The notes below the pieces were generated by a model. It worked only from the letters and a program-made list of their open reading frames with translations, did not search any database and was not told where the DNA came from. Source: an uncultured Roseovarius sp. (GTDB lineage: Bacteria; Pseudomonadota; Alphaproteobacteria; Rhodobacterales; Rhodobacteraceae). From it: a stretch of DNA of 64,000 bases. Positions 16,078 to 24,817 of the stretch are shown one piece after another; the stretch's first letter is position 1; each line of letters opens with the position of its first letter. The stretch is from contig CANMBU010000001.1 of assembly GCA_947496175.1 (NCBI GenBank), forward strand, positions 992,001 to 1,056,000. The letters are read 5' to 3'. Position numbers and translations under genes: made by a program.

Positions 16078-16886
16078 TTCGCAAGCTTCAGATCGACGTT
16101 GGGCGAATAGGCAATGAAAAACGGATTGGCGTAGTTCTCCTTGCCATAAATCAGAGGCGTGTGATCATCAAACCTTACAACCTTACCCCCAGCCCCATGC
16201 AAGACCGCATGCCCTGCAGCAGTGTCCCACTCCATGGTTCGGCCGACGCGCGGATAAATGTCGGCTTCCCCGGTTGCTATCAAACAGAACTTTAGCGAAG
16301 ACCCCGCACTCTTCATGTCTTTGACCGCGTATTTGCTTATGTAGTCATCAGTAGCCTGATCACGATGCGACTTGCTTGCCACGACCAGCAGGGCGGAATT
16401 GTCAGGGTCAGACACACTAATCTCGTTTAGCATTCCGATTTTGTCTTTCTCAAACGAACCAATTTCTTCAACGGAAGTCCCGTCAGCCTGCGTGAAAAAC
16501 ATGCGCTCCTTTGCCGGCGCATACACCACGCCACGAGTCGGGACACCATCTTCAACGAAAGCGATATTTACTGTGAAATCACCACGTCGGTTGATGAATT
16601 CTTTCGTCCCGTCCAAAGGGTCCACGATCAGGAAAGTTTGTGCCTTCTGATCATGTGTCGCAGCTTGTTCCTCAGTAACAAGCAATATGTCCGGGAAGGC
16701 CATTGCCAGACCAGCAGAAATCAAGGCATCTGCCGCTTCATCAGCTTCCGTTACCGGGCTTGAATCCGACTTAACTTTCACGTCAAAATCATCTGAATTG
16801 TAAATCTCCATTATGAGATCGCCGGCTTCCAGCGCAAGGCGCCGCATAACAGTAACAAGAGCGTCGTAATTCAAAGCAGTCTCCAT
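16074..16886 (-). CDS. cysQ: 3'(2'),5'-bisphosphate nucleotidase, CysQ type
   Basis: The 270-residue protein has the metal-binding signature of the inositol monophosphatase superfamily: SPVTEADEAAD (43-53), EEQA (72-75), IVDPLDGTKEF (87-97) and MEWDTAAGHAVL near residue 220. The DGTKEF form is characteristic of CysQ, which hydrolyses 3'-phosphoadenosine 5'-phosphate (PAP) to AMP. PAP is the by-product of PAPS-dependent sulfation and of sulfate assimilation. Its neighbours include kdsB (overlapping start) and, 7 kb downstream on the same strand, a two-domain sulfotransferase. PAP removal for sulfation is an attractive role here, by inference. An inositol-phosphate substrate cannot be excluded. 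Confidence 0.85.
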   Translation of the reverse strand: METALNYDALVTVMRRLALEAGDLIMEIYNSDDFDVKVKSDSSPVTEADEAADALISAGLAMAFPDILLVTEEQAATHDQKAQTFLIVDPLDGTKEFINRRGDFTVNIAFVEDGVPTRGVVYAPAKERMFFTQADGTSVEEIGSFEKDKIGMLNEISVSDPDNSALLVVASKSHRDQATDDYISKYAVKDMKSAGSSLKFCLIATGEADIYPRVGRTMEWDTAAGHAVLHGAGGKVVRFDDHTPLIYGKENYANPFFIAYSPNVDLKLAK

Positions 16887-17004
16887 TCAAAACCTTCCTG
16901 CAAGCCTGTGTTGCGGGATTGTCGCGCGCCCCTTATGATACGGTGCTAACGGGACAGCAAGAATTCCCTGTTTAAACAAGCATAAGTTAACAGGCTGGGC
17001 AGGC

Positions 17005-17826
17005 ATGTTTCAGAATACGCGAAAAGGAACACTTCTCGGATCCGCCTTAACCTTGGCGGAAGTGATCTATCATGCAACCGTACGCGACATCCGCAAAGCG
17101 CACGGCAATGCGTTCATGGCGCTTTTCGTTAGCATCGCGACAACAGTCATTTTTGTACTCGCATTTTTTTTCATGTTTTCTTTCCTTGGATTGCGAGGCG
17201 CTAAACTTCGCGGTGATTTTCTGCTTTACATACTGTCCGGTGTTTTTCTCTATATCACTCACATCAGAGCGGTTGGCGCTGTTGCGGGTGCGGAAAATTC
17301 AACTTCTCCAATGATGCAACATACGCCAATGAACACAGTTGTATCTATCTGTTCTTCGGCAATCGGCTCACTGTACATCCAGGTACTGGCGTTGTTCATC
17401 ATTCTGTTTCTGTACCATACCCTCATCAATCCAATAGAAATCTCACAGCCGATTCCCGCATTCGGCATGTTTCTCTTAGCCTGGTTTACGGGATGCGCCG
17501 TGGGGCTTTTGTTTATGGCGTTAACTCCTTGGTTCCCTACGGCGGCAAGCTTGCTGCGAACGGTGTATGTCCGCGTCAACATGATTGCGTCAGGCAAACT
17601 GTTTGTTGCAAATGCACTGCCAGGTTTCCTACTGGCTGTGTTTGACTGGAATCCCCTGTTTCACGTCATTGATCAATCGCGGGGATTTGTGTTTATCAAC
17701 TACTATCCTCGTAACACATCTTACGAATATGCGTTCATAGTCGCATGCGTTCTGCTTGTGATTGGGCTTCTTGGCGAATTCTACACACGCCAGCACGCCT
17801 CAACCAGTTGGGGTGCAAGGCGATGA
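17005..17826 (+). CDS. Polysaccharide-type ABC transporter permease, no ATPase partner nearby
   Basis: The 273-residue protein has about six membrane segments (for example FMALFVSIATTVIFVLAFFF and LLAWFTGCAVGLLFMALTPW) and the general pattern of ABC-2 type permeases such as KpsM, Wzm or RfbA. These export capsule or O-chain polysaccharides with a separate ATPase. No ATPase gene of the KpsT type is in the window. It starts 118 bases from the divergent cysQ gene and overlaps the next gene by four bases. Place and type suggest a part in export of a surface glycan, but the transported molecule is unknown and a degenerate non-transport role is possible. Confidence 0.7.
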   Translation: MFQNTRKGTLLGSALTLAEVIYHATVRDIRKAHGNAFMALFVSIATTVIFVLAFFFMFSFLGLRGAKLRGDFLLYILSGVFLYITHIRAVGAVAGAENSTSPMMQHTPMNTVVSICSSAIGSLYIQVLALFIILFLYHTLINPIEISQPIPAFGMFLLAWFTGCAVGLLFMALTPWFPTAASLLRTVYVRVNMIASGKLFVANALPGFLLAVFDWNPLFHVIDQSRGFVFINYYPRNTSYEYAFIVACVLLVIGLLGEFYTRQHASTSWGARR

Positions 17827-18431
17827 GATTTCTGTTTTCAGTTTTGGTTGCTTTAATCCTTGCTTCGAAAGCCTTTTCCGAAGCGCTACCAGCTTACTAC
17901 AACGTATCTAACGTCGCTCCAGATGATGTCCTCAACATTCGCCAGGCGCCAAGTACCGCCGCGTCCATCATTGGAAAACTCGGTCATGAAGATACCAGCA
18001 TCGAAGTGGTTGCCTTTGACGAAGCCAAAGAATGGGGACAAGTCAATATCGGAGAAATGGCCGGTTGGGTTTCTCTGAGATTCCTGACACGACAACCTGG
18101 TCAAATCGACGATGAACTACCCTCACCACTGGTTTGCGCGGGCACAGAACCTTTCTGGACTTTGGACATCGCAGGAGGAGAAACAGCACAGCTTTCGCGA
18201 CCGGGCGAAACACTTGTGGATGTTCGAATGCTTGACCCTGTAACGGCCTCAAATCGCACTGATCGCTATGCTATTTTTGGACAAGGCGGAGACCGTGTTT
18301 ATACATTCATCTTTCACCGAGATGCGTGCTCTGATGGCATGTCGGATCGCGCATATGGAATGAGCGTGGATTTGTTCCTGACCGAGGAAAAGGGCGTAAG
18401 CTACGTCACAGGTTGTTGTAGTTTGAAATAA
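17823..18431 (+). CDS. Exported SH3-type protein with COG3650-like C-terminal domain
   Basis: The 202-residue protein begins with a signal peptide (hydrophobic run to about SKAFSEA, residue 24). Residues 30-90 resemble a bacterial SH3 domain (VAPDDVLNIRQAPSTAASII, then WGQVNIGEMAGWVSLRFL), often a cell-wall or protein contact module. Residues 105-202 resemble the uncharacterised COG3650 domain (CAGTEPFWTLDIAGG). Two adjacent cysteines lie at the end (TGCCSLK). The ATG at 17823 overlaps the permease stop as ATGA, so the two are translated together. Function unknown; a periplasmic partner of the permease is a guess from coupling only. Confidence 0.75.
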   Translation: MRFLFSVLVALILASKAFSEALPAYYNVSNVAPDDVLNIRQAPSTAASIIGKLGHEDTSIEVVAFDEAKEWGQVNIGEMAGWVSLRFLTRQPGQIDDELPSPLVCAGTEPFWTLDIAGGETAQLSRPGETLVDVRMLDPVTASNRTDRYAIFGQGGDRVYTFIFHRDACSDGMSDRAYGMSVDLFLTEEKGVSYVTGCCSLK

Positions 18432-18468
18432 GCCAGTTCCACCTGACCTCAAATTACCTGAAAAAGCT

Positions 18469-19077
18469 TCAATCCACCACGCGGCAGGTCAGGTTGATAC
18501 GCCCTCCTTGGTTCAAAAGCGAAGATGTACCAGGCCGAATACGATCCACTCCATGGTAGGTCAGCCGCGCATTACCTCCCATCACCACAACATCTCCGGA
18601 ATGAAGCCAAATAGACTCTGTTGATCCTCCGCGTTCTTGGTTGCCAATCCGAATAAGCGCGTCATCTCCCAATGACACAGACAAGACCGGCCAAGAAAAA
18701 TCCGCTTCGTCTCGATCTTGGTGCAAACTCATGCGTGCTTTGTCTTGGTAAAAATTGATCAGGCAACAATCGGGCAAACGATCCACATCGCCCAAGGCGC
18801 GCCAAATCTTCAGAACGGAAGACGGTATATCAGGCCACGCTGTGCCATTTGGATGGTGTGTTTCGTAGCGATACCCCTTTCGATCAGAGTACCATCCGTA
18901 TTTGCCAGCCGAGGTCATTTGCACCGTCATCGGCTTTCCATATGGCGTCATAGGCGAAAAAAACGGTGCGGTTCGGACCACCTCACGCAGGTCTTTCACA
19001 ATCTGTGCCTGCTGTGCGACATCTAGAAAACCAGCGAAAACCTTAAATCCCCTTATTTCGAGTGGTTTTTGATGCAT
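18469..19077 (-). CDS. alkB: AlkB-type 2-oxoglutarate/Fe(II) dioxygenase
   Basis: The 202-residue protein has the AlkB active site: H119 and D121 in LHQDRDE, distal H175 in YHGVDRIRPG, and R193 and R199 in RINLTCR, the 2-oxoglutarate and iron ligands. YGWYSDRKGYRY is the substrate lid seen in the E. coli enzyme. It repairs N1-methyladenine and N3-methylcytosine in DNA or RNA by oxidative demethylation. ATG at 19077 is taken as start; a TTG seven codons upstream is the longer alternative. No ada or other adaptive-response genes adjoin. It converges on the SH3-type gene with 37 bases between. Confidence 0.9.
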   Translation of the reverse strand: MHQKPLEIRGFKVFAGFLDVAQQAQIVKDLREVVRTAPFFSPMTPYGKPMTVQMTSAGKYGWYSDRKGYRYETHHPNGTAWPDIPSSVLKIWRALGDVDRLPDCCLINFYQDKARMSLHQDRDEADFSWPVLSVSLGDDALIRIGNQERGGSTESIWLHSGDVVVMGGNARLTYHGVDRIRPGTSSLLNQGGRINLTCRVVD

Positions 19078-19143
19078 CGTGCCGTAATCAATTCCCAATA
19101 CGCCAATTTAATCGCAATTCGCAGTTTTACATGCGTTACACCG

Positions 19144-19172
19144 CTTGCAGGTGTGCTTTCGCCTGCCTATAT
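19144..19172 (+). promoter_or_regulatory. Heat-shock (RpoH-type) promoter of dnaK
   Basis: CTTGCA (19144-19149), 17 bases, then CTATAT (19167-19172) matches the alphaproteobacterial heat-shock sigma factor pattern CTTG-N17-18-CTATnT well. It lies about 115 bases upstream of the dnaK start, leaving a long leader. No CIRCE-type repeat (TTAGCACTC-N9-GAGTGCTAA) is visible here, so control by the sigma factor rather than HrcA is expected. Confidence 0.7.
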
Positions 19173-19285
19173 ACCGCTCGATACGCAGAACATCCACGGA
19201 TGAGCTGCAGGTCGTTTGGTGGCCAGATGCCGTAACGGGTCCGGTTGCCCCTCAATCGCCTTAAGTAAAGAAGGGATCGAAAAAC

Positions 19286-21199
19286 ATGTCCAAAGTCATT
19301 GGTATTGACCTCGGAACCACAAACAGCTGTGTCGCCATCATGGATGGTAGCCAAGCCCGAGTGATCGAAAACTCAGAAGGCGCGCGCACCACGCCCTCAA
19401 TTGTAGCCTTCACAGATGACGAGCGCCTCGTAGGCCAGCCTGCGAAACGCCAGGCCGTCACAAACCCAGAGAACACAATTTTCGGTGTCAAGCGTCTGAT
19501 CGGTCGTCGCGAAGACGATAAGGATCTGGCGAAAGACAAAAAGAACATGCCGTTCAACGTCATTGATGGCGGCAATGGTGATGCATGGGTTGAAGCCAAA
19601 GGCGAGAAGTATTCGCCAAGCCAGATCTCAGCCTTCATTCTCGGGAAAATGAAAGAAACCGCCGAGTCCTATCTTGGCGAAGATGTGACCCAAGCGGTTA
19701 TCACTGTTCCCGCCTATTTCAACGATGCTCAACGTCAGGCCACCAAGGACGCTGGCAAGATTGCCGGTCTTGAAGTGCTTCGCATCATTAACGAGCCGAC
19801 AGCAGCTGCATTGGCCTATGGTCTCGACAAAGAAGAAACACACACCATCGCGGTCTATGACCTTGGCGGTGGTACATTCGACGTCACCATCCTGGAAATT
19901 GACGACGGCCTGTTTGAAGTGAAATCCACCAACGGGGATACGTTCCTTGGCGGTGAAGACTTTGACATGCGCATCGTCAACTACCTCGCCGACGAGTTCA
20001 AAAAGGAAAATGGCGTCGACCTGACCAAGGACAAGATGGCCCTTCAGCGGCTGAAAGAAGCTGCGGAAAAAGCCAAGATCGAGTTGAGCTCTTCGTCACA
20101 GACCGAAATCAACCAGCCGTTCATTTCCATGGGGTCAGACGGCCAGCCGCTGCACATGGTCATCAAGCTCACCCGCGCCAAGCTGGAAAGCCTGGTTGGT
20201 GATCTGATCGCGGCGTCGCTCAAGCCATGCAAGGCTGCTCTTAAAGATGCCGGACTTTCGGCAGGTGATATTGACGAGGTCGTACTCGTCGGTGGTATGA
20301 CCCGGATGCCGAAAGTGGTCGAAGAAGTAACCAAGTTCTTCGGCAAAGAGCCGCATAAGGGCGTGAACCCGGATGAGGTGGTCGCGATGGGCGCTGCGAT
20401 CCAAGCAGGTGTCCTGCAGGGCGATGTGAAAGATGTTGTTCTTCTTGACGTAACCCCGCTGTCGCTAGGCATCGAAACTTTGGGTGGTGTGTTCACACGC
20501 CTGATCGACCGCAACACAACGATCCCGACGAACAAGTCTCAGATCTTCTCAACCGCTGAGGACAACCAAAGCGCTGTGACGATCCGTGTGTTCCAGGGCG
20601 AACGTGAGATGGCGATGGACAATAAAATTCTGGGTCAGTTCAACCTGGAAGATATTCCACCAGCGCCACGCGGCATGCCACAAATCGAAGTAACTTTTGA
20701 CATCGACGCCAACGGCATCGTGTCTGTTCAAGCCAAGGACAAAGGCACCGGCAAGGAGCATAAGATTACGATCCAGGCGTCCGGTGGCCTGAGCGACGAA
20801 GACATCGATCAGATGGTCCGTGACGCTGAGGAAAATGCTGAGGCTGATAAGGAACGCCGCGAACTCGTCGAGGCCCGCAATCAGGCCGAGAGCCTTATAC
20901 ATTCCACAGAAAAGTCGGTGGAAGAGCATGGCGACAAGGTGGATCCGACCACGGTCGAAGCCATCGAGCTTGCGATTGCCGCTCTCAAGGATGACCTCGA
21001 GAAAGAGGACGCCACGGCTGACAAAATCAAGGCCGGACTGCAGAACGTCACCGAAGCTGCAATGAAGCTTGGCGAAGCGATCTACAAGGCGAGCCAGGAA
21101 GAAGGCGAAGAAGAGCCGGCAGCTGCTGACGAAATGCGCGGAGAAGAAGATATCGTCGACGCGGATTTCGAAGATCTGGATGAAGACAAGCGCGCTTAA
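19286..21199 (+). CDS. dnaK: Chaperone DnaK (Hsp70)
   Basis: The 637-residue protein is a full-length Hsp70. The ATPase domain starts with [17 protein letters not shown] (residues 5-21), with [14 protein letters not shown] near 195 and [12 protein letters not shown] near 337. The substrate domain and helical lid follow, and the end is acidic ([13 protein letters not shown]). It binds unfolded segments with cycles driven by DnaJ and GrpE, and in alphaproteobacteria also controls the heat-shock sigma factor. dnaJ follows after 64 bases with a hairpin between. grpE is about 40 kb away near the right edge. Confidence 0.98.
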   Translation: MSKVIGIDLGTTNSCVAIMDGSQARVIENSEGARTTPSIVAFTDDERLVGQPAKRQAVTNPENTIFGVKRLIGRREDDKDLAKDKKNMPFNVIDGGNGDAWVEAKGEKYSPSQISAFILGKMKETAESYLGEDVTQAVITVPAYFNDAQRQATKDAGKIAGLEVLRIINEPTAAALAYGLDKEETHTIAVYDLGGGTFDVTILEIDDGLFEVKSTNGDTFLGGEDFDMRIVNYLADEFKKENGVDLTKDKMALQRLKEAAEKAKIELSSSSQTEINQPFISMGSDGQPLHMVIKLTRAKLESLVGDLIAASLKPCKAALKDAGLSAGDIDEVVLVGGMTRMPKVVEEVTKFFGKEPHKGVNPDEVVAMGAAIQAGVLQGDVKDVVLLDVTPLSLGIETLGGVFTRLIDRNTTIPTNKSQIFSTAEDNQSAVTIRVFQGEREMAMDNKILGQFNLEDIPPAPRGMPQIEVTFDIDANGIVSVQAKDKGTGKEHKITIQASGGLSDEDIDQMVRDAEENAEADKERRELVEARNQAESLIHSTEKSVEEHGDKVDPTTVEAIELAIAALKDDLEKEDATADKIKAGLQNVTEAAMKLGEAIYKASQEEGEEEPAAADEMRGEEDIVDADFEDLDEDKRA

Positions 21200-21219
21200 C
21201 GCGTCTAACGGACAGGCAG

Positions 21220-21236
21220 AGGCCGGTTGTCGGCCT
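21220..21236 (+). terminator. Hairpin between dnaK and dnaJ
   Basis: AGGCCG-GTTGT-CGGCCT forms a perfect six-base stem with a five-base loop, followed by TTGCTC. The U-tract is weak, so it could act as a partial terminator or an mRNA-stabilising 3' end. Either would favour more DnaK than DnaJ, the usual ratio in cells. It ends 27 bases before the dnaJ start. Confidence 0.45.
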
Positions 21237-21263
21237 TTGCTCTCCGACTAAAGGAGATTTCCG

Positions 21264-22412
21264 ATGGCAAAGCGCGACTACTATGATGTGCTTGGGGTTT
21301 CAAAAGGAGCCTCAGCCGAAGAGATCAAGAAAGCTTATCGGTCGAAGGCCAAAGAGCTTCACCCAGACCGCAACAAGGACAACCCAAATGCCGAATCCGC
21401 GTTCAAGGAAGCGGGTGAGGCATATGACATCCTGAAGGATGCGGAGAAGAAAGCGGCTTATGACCGGTTTGGTCATGCTGCTTTCGAAGGCGGCACAGGA
21501 GCCGGAGCACGCCCGGGTGGCGGATTTGGCGGGCAAGGTGATTTCGCCAGCGCATTCTCAGATGTATTCGATGACCTCTTCGGTGACTTTATGGGGGGCG
21601 GTCGCGGGGGAAGCGGACAACGTGCAGCGCGCGGCGCGGACCTACGCTACAACCTACGCATCTCACTTGATGATGCTTACCGAGGACTGCAGAAGACGAT
21701 CAATGTTCCCACGTCAGTAGCCTGTGATGTGTGTAACGGTTCAGGTGCCGAAGGCGGTGTCGAACCATCGACCTGCCCCACATGTTCCGGCATGGGCAAG
21801 GTTCGCGCACAACAAGGTTTCTTTACTGTTGAACGCACTTGCCCGACCTGCACAGGCATGGGTCAGATTATCAAAAACCCTTGCAGCACATGCAGTGGAC
21901 AAGGCCGCGTTCAAAAAGACCGCTCGCTGAGTGTGAACATACCAGCCGGTGTGGAAACAGGCACCCGCATTCGCCTCGCCAGCGAAGGTGAAGCAGGTAT
22001 GCGCGGTGGTCCTCCGGGGGATTTGTACATCTTCATCGAAGTTGATCGGCACGAAATCTTCGAGCGCGAGGAAACGAACCTCTTTTGTCGCGTACCAGTG
22101 TCTCTGGCCAAGGCTGCACTGGGCGGGGACATCGAAGTTCCGACAATAGATGGCGGACGCAGCCGCGTGAAAATTCCAGAAGGGTCGCAATCGGGTCGGC
22201 AAATGCGCCTGAGAGGTAAAGGCATGCCTGCACTTCGTGGTGGGTCTACGGGTGACATGTTCATTGAATTAGCGGTTGAAACACCTGTGAATTTGACATC
22301 GCGCCAAAAAGAAATCCTGCGCGAGTTCGAGGAGTTGTCAGAGGAAAACAATCCCGAGAGCAGTAGCTTCTTTAGATCAGTGAAAAGCTTCTGGGATGGA
22401 ATGAAGAGCTAA
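21264..22412 (+). CDS. dnaJ: Chaperone DnaJ (Hsp40)
   Basis: The 382-residue protein is a type I J-protein. The J domain has HPD at 33-35, which triggers the DnaK ATPase. A Gly/Phe-rich linker spans about 74-118. Four CxxCxGxG zinc repeats begin at C154, C171, C193 and C207. The C-terminal substrate-binding domains follow. AAAGGAG stands before the ATG. It is co-transcribed with dnaK. Length and all motifs are normal. Confidence 0.98.
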   Translation: MAKRDYYDVLGVSKGASAEEIKKAYRSKAKELHPDRNKDNPNAESAFKEAGEAYDILKDAEKKAAYDRFGHAAFEGGTGAGARPGGGFGGQGDFASAFSDVFDDLFGDFMGGGRGGSGQRAARGADLRYNLRISLDDAYRGLQKTINVPTSVACDVCNGSGAEGGVEPSTCPTCSGMGKVRAQQGFFTVERTCPTCTGMGQIIKNPCSTCSGQGRVQKDRSLSVNIPAGVETGTRIRLASEGEAGMRGGPPGDLYIFIEVDRHEIFEREETNLFCRVPVSLAKAALGGDIEVPTIDGGRSRVKIPEGSQSGRQMRLRGKGMPALRGGSTGDMFIELAVETPVNLTSRQKEILREFEELSEENNPESSSFFRSVKSFWDGMKS

Positions 22413-22432
22413 TCGTTTCATCCCCGACACAC

Positions 22433-22453
22433 AGCTTAACCACCTGTTAAGCT
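22433..22453 (+). terminator. Hairpin downstream of dnaJ
   Basis: AGCTTAAC-CACCT-GTTAAGCT is a perfect eight-base stem with a five-base loop, 20 bases after the dnaJ stop and 21 bases before the radC start. No T-run follows, so it is not a classical terminator. It may mark the 3' end of the dnaKJ message or be a regulator site for radC. Confidence 0.4.
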
Positions 22454-22474
22454 ACGTATGAGCATGGTAAAGCC

Positions 22475-23239
22475 ATGCAGCCCAACTCTCAAAAACCCGA
22501 AGCCGCGATGCCGCTTTTTGCGGCGGATGAACTGGTTTTTTCCTCTCCCAGAGCCTCTCAAAAACATCCGTCCTATATTCAGGATCATCGCCGTCGTCTG
22601 CGCGACAGATTTCTGGCAGGAGGTCCAGAAGCACTTCCTGACTACGAAGTGCTGGAATTGGTTCTGTTCCGCGCCATACCACGCAGGGATGTGAAACCGA
22701 TTGCGCATGATCTTCTGGCAGAGTTTGGCAATTTCAATGCCGTGATCTCTGCACCCCACGATCAACTGTCACGCGTTCGGGGCGTTGGTCCATCCGTGGT
22801 GTGTGAATTGAAAGTCGTGGAGGCCGCCGCGCATCGTTTGGCCCGGTCTCGGGTGATCCATCGACCGGTGGTATCTTCTTGGGACTCACTCATTGACTAC
22901 TGTCACACGACCATGGCGCATCGTGACATCGAACAGTTCCGCGCCTTTTTTCTAGACACTAAAAACGCCTTGATCGCTGACGAAGAACAAGCACGCGGGA
23001 CGGTCAATCACGTCCCGGTCTACCCCAGAGAGGTCGTCAAGCGCGCACTGCAATTGAATGCAAGCGCTCTTATTCTTGTCCATAACCACCCTTCTGGTGA
23101 TCCGACGCCATCATCAACGGACATCTCCGTCACGCGGCAAATTCAGAATGCGTGCGAGGTTTTGGGGTTAACAATGCATGATCACGTGATCATCGGCAAA
23201 TCTTGTGAAATCAGCTTTCGGGCCGAAGGTCTGATCTAG
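22475..23239 (+). CDS. radC: RadC-family JAMM protein
   Basis: The 254-residue protein has a helix-hairpin-helix-like N-terminal region (VRGVGPSVVCELK near 101-113) and a C-terminal MPN/JAMM domain with the metal site HNHPSG (203-208) and D216. The family was once linked to DNA repair, but that role was withdrawn for E. coli; its present function is unsettled. The predicted metal-hydrolase residues are intact. ATG at 22475 has a weak ribosome site; another ATG lies eleven codons in. The stop overlaps the convergent gene by four bases. Confidence 0.88.
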   Translation: MQPNSQKPEAAMPLFAADELVFSSPRASQKHPSYIQDHRRRLRDRFLAGGPEALPDYEVLELVLFRAIPRRDVKPIAHDLLAEFGNFNAVISAPHDQLSRVRGVGPSVVCELKVVEAAAHRLARSRVIHRPVVSSWDSLIDYCHTTMAHRDIEQFRAFFLDTKNALIADEEQARGTVNHVPVYPREVVKRALQLNASALILVHNHPSGDPTPSSTDISVTRQIQNACEVLGLTMHDHVIIGKSCEISFRAEGLI

Positions 23240-24795
23240 CGGATCCAGACTTCAACACGTCTGTTTATCCGCCTTCCCCAGGCTGTCTCGTCACAAGCCA
23301 TGGGAAGAGCCTCTCCGAATGCGTCCACTTCAACATTCACGCGAGACAAGTTGGCAGTTTCAGCGGCCGCCAAGACCGCATCTCTGACGGCGACAGCTCG
23401 GCGCATCGCAATTCGCTTGTTCGTAGCAGCTGCTCCTTCACCATCACTGAATCCCACAAACAGCAAACGTCGCGTGTCATAGCGCCCTTGCTCCAACGCT
23501 CTGGCCAACCGAAGGACGTTTGACCGAGACTGTGCATCAAGCCGAGCTGAGCCAGGCTCAAAGCGAAAGCTTGTCGTCAACCTGCGCAAAGACGTAAGTG
23601 TTGAGACCAGCCTCTGCAGTTCTTCCAAGGAGACTTCCGGTCCCGCCAGGGTGATTGCATTCGCAAACCGATCCCCTTGCTCATTGACCGAGATTTCCTC
23701 CTGCCCTTGATCCACAAAACCTGCACGGCGAATGACAAGCTGTGCGGAGGGGTCGCGCAGAAACGCCAGGAATTCTCGCACAAGTTTTGGAAATCTCCGC
23801 GCCGGAACATAGAGAAAAACCGGAGCCGTCAGCGGATAATCCTCAGTCTTGACGGCCCTACGCGTTGCCTGAAGCGCAAAACCACACCCCCCGCCAAGCG
23901 CCAAAGCCCAGTTGTTTCCAACCTCTGTCTGACTTGTCAGTCCAAAGGCAAAAGGATCCTTAGTCACCGCTTCCGACAAGGTACGACCATCATCAAAAAT
24001 CTTGGCATCCGGGCCGAGTTGTTCAACCGCCGGGTTCAGGACGAGATCTTCAATAGCCTGCCCTAACCCTGTGTTTGGACCATGCACATGAACACTGATT
24101 GGAGCATCAGGCCCCCCAAGATCAGCCCAATTTACGATGTCCCCGGACAGAATCCCCGCCAGGTCCGGTAATGTAATGACTTGCACCGGATTGGAAGGTG
24201 AGACCATCGGCACTAAAGCATCAAGCGCCACAACCCGGCTTCGCCCACGTGCCTCAAGATCGCCCAAGCCTTCCTCACGCGCCTGTCCAAGCTCTTCATC
24301 TCGAATTTCGCGCATCGACATGGCGATATCGGCATCCCCGTGGATCAACTCGGTAATCCCAGTGTCCGAGTTGTTCAGGCGCAAGAATATCTCACCTACC
24401 ACGCGCTCTTCGACGGGGTCAGCCAGGATGGCCAAAACCGTCCCGTCTTCGAGATTTTGAAGACTGAGATCATAATCTGACCGGATCGCAAATGCCTCGA
24501 GTAAAGCTGGAAGCAATATGCGCCCGATAGTCGGCGAGCCGGAAAAAACCGCCTGTGCAATGAAAGTTTCCAGGTTTGGACACCCCGGTCCAGCGCAGTC
24601 GACACCAGACCCATCAACAGTCAACTCACCATAAATGGTATCGACGCGATAAAACTCACCATCGAAGCCCAGCAGGTTGCCAGAAATCTCAACCCGACCA
24701 TCACGTGATGTCAAAGTGACGTCTTGGGCAAAAGCAGGCAGCCCGCAAACCCAAAACAAAAGTGCGGCGAAACCCGCCGCACGCGCTTTAATCAT
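23236..24795 (-). CDS. Exported PstS-like substrate-binding domain fused to OmpA domain
   Basis: The 519-residue protein starts with a signal peptide (to about FAQDV, residue 24). Residues 85-370 resemble the phosphate-binding PstS-like superfamily (GDADIAMSMREI, TLPDLAGILSGDIVNWADLGG, VHVHGPNTGLGQAIEDLVL, LYVPARRFPKLVREFLAFL). Residues 395-519 are an OmpA-type peptidoglycan-binding domain (TTSFRFEPGSARLDAQSRSN, LLFVGFSDGEG, RRINRRVEVWIR). The protein would hold a ligand-binding module at the cell wall rather than feed an ABC permease; no pst permease genes adjoin. The ligand is unknown. It follows the 24818-25915 gene by 22 bases and is likely co-transcribed with it. Confidence 0.82.
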   Translation of the reverse strand: MIKARAAGFAALLFWVCGLPAFAQDVTLTSRDGRVEISGNLLGFDGEFYRVDTIYGELTVDGSGVDCAGPGCPNLETFIAQAVFSGSPTIGRILLPALLEAFAIRSDYDLSLQNLEDGTVLAILADPVEERVVGEIFLRLNNSDTGITELIHGDADIAMSMREIRDEELGQAREEGLGDLEARGRSRVVALDALVPMVSPSNPVQVITLPDLAGILSGDIVNWADLGGPDAPISVHVHGPNTGLGQAIEDLVLNPAVEQLGPDAKIFDDGRTLSEAVTKDPFAFGLTSQTEVGNNWALALGGGCGFALQATRRAVKTEDYPLTAPVFLYVPARRFPKLVREFLAFLRDPSAQLVIRRAGFVDQGQEEISVNEQGDRFANAITLAGPEVSLEELQRLVSTLTSLRRLTTSFRFEPGSARLDAQSRSNVLRLARALEQGRYDTRRLLFVGFSDGEGAAATNKRIAMRRAVAVRDAVLAAAETANLSRVNVEVDAFGEALPMACDETAWGRRINRRVEVWIR

Positions 24796-24817
24796 TTGGA
24801 CCTCTTGCTCGCAGCGC

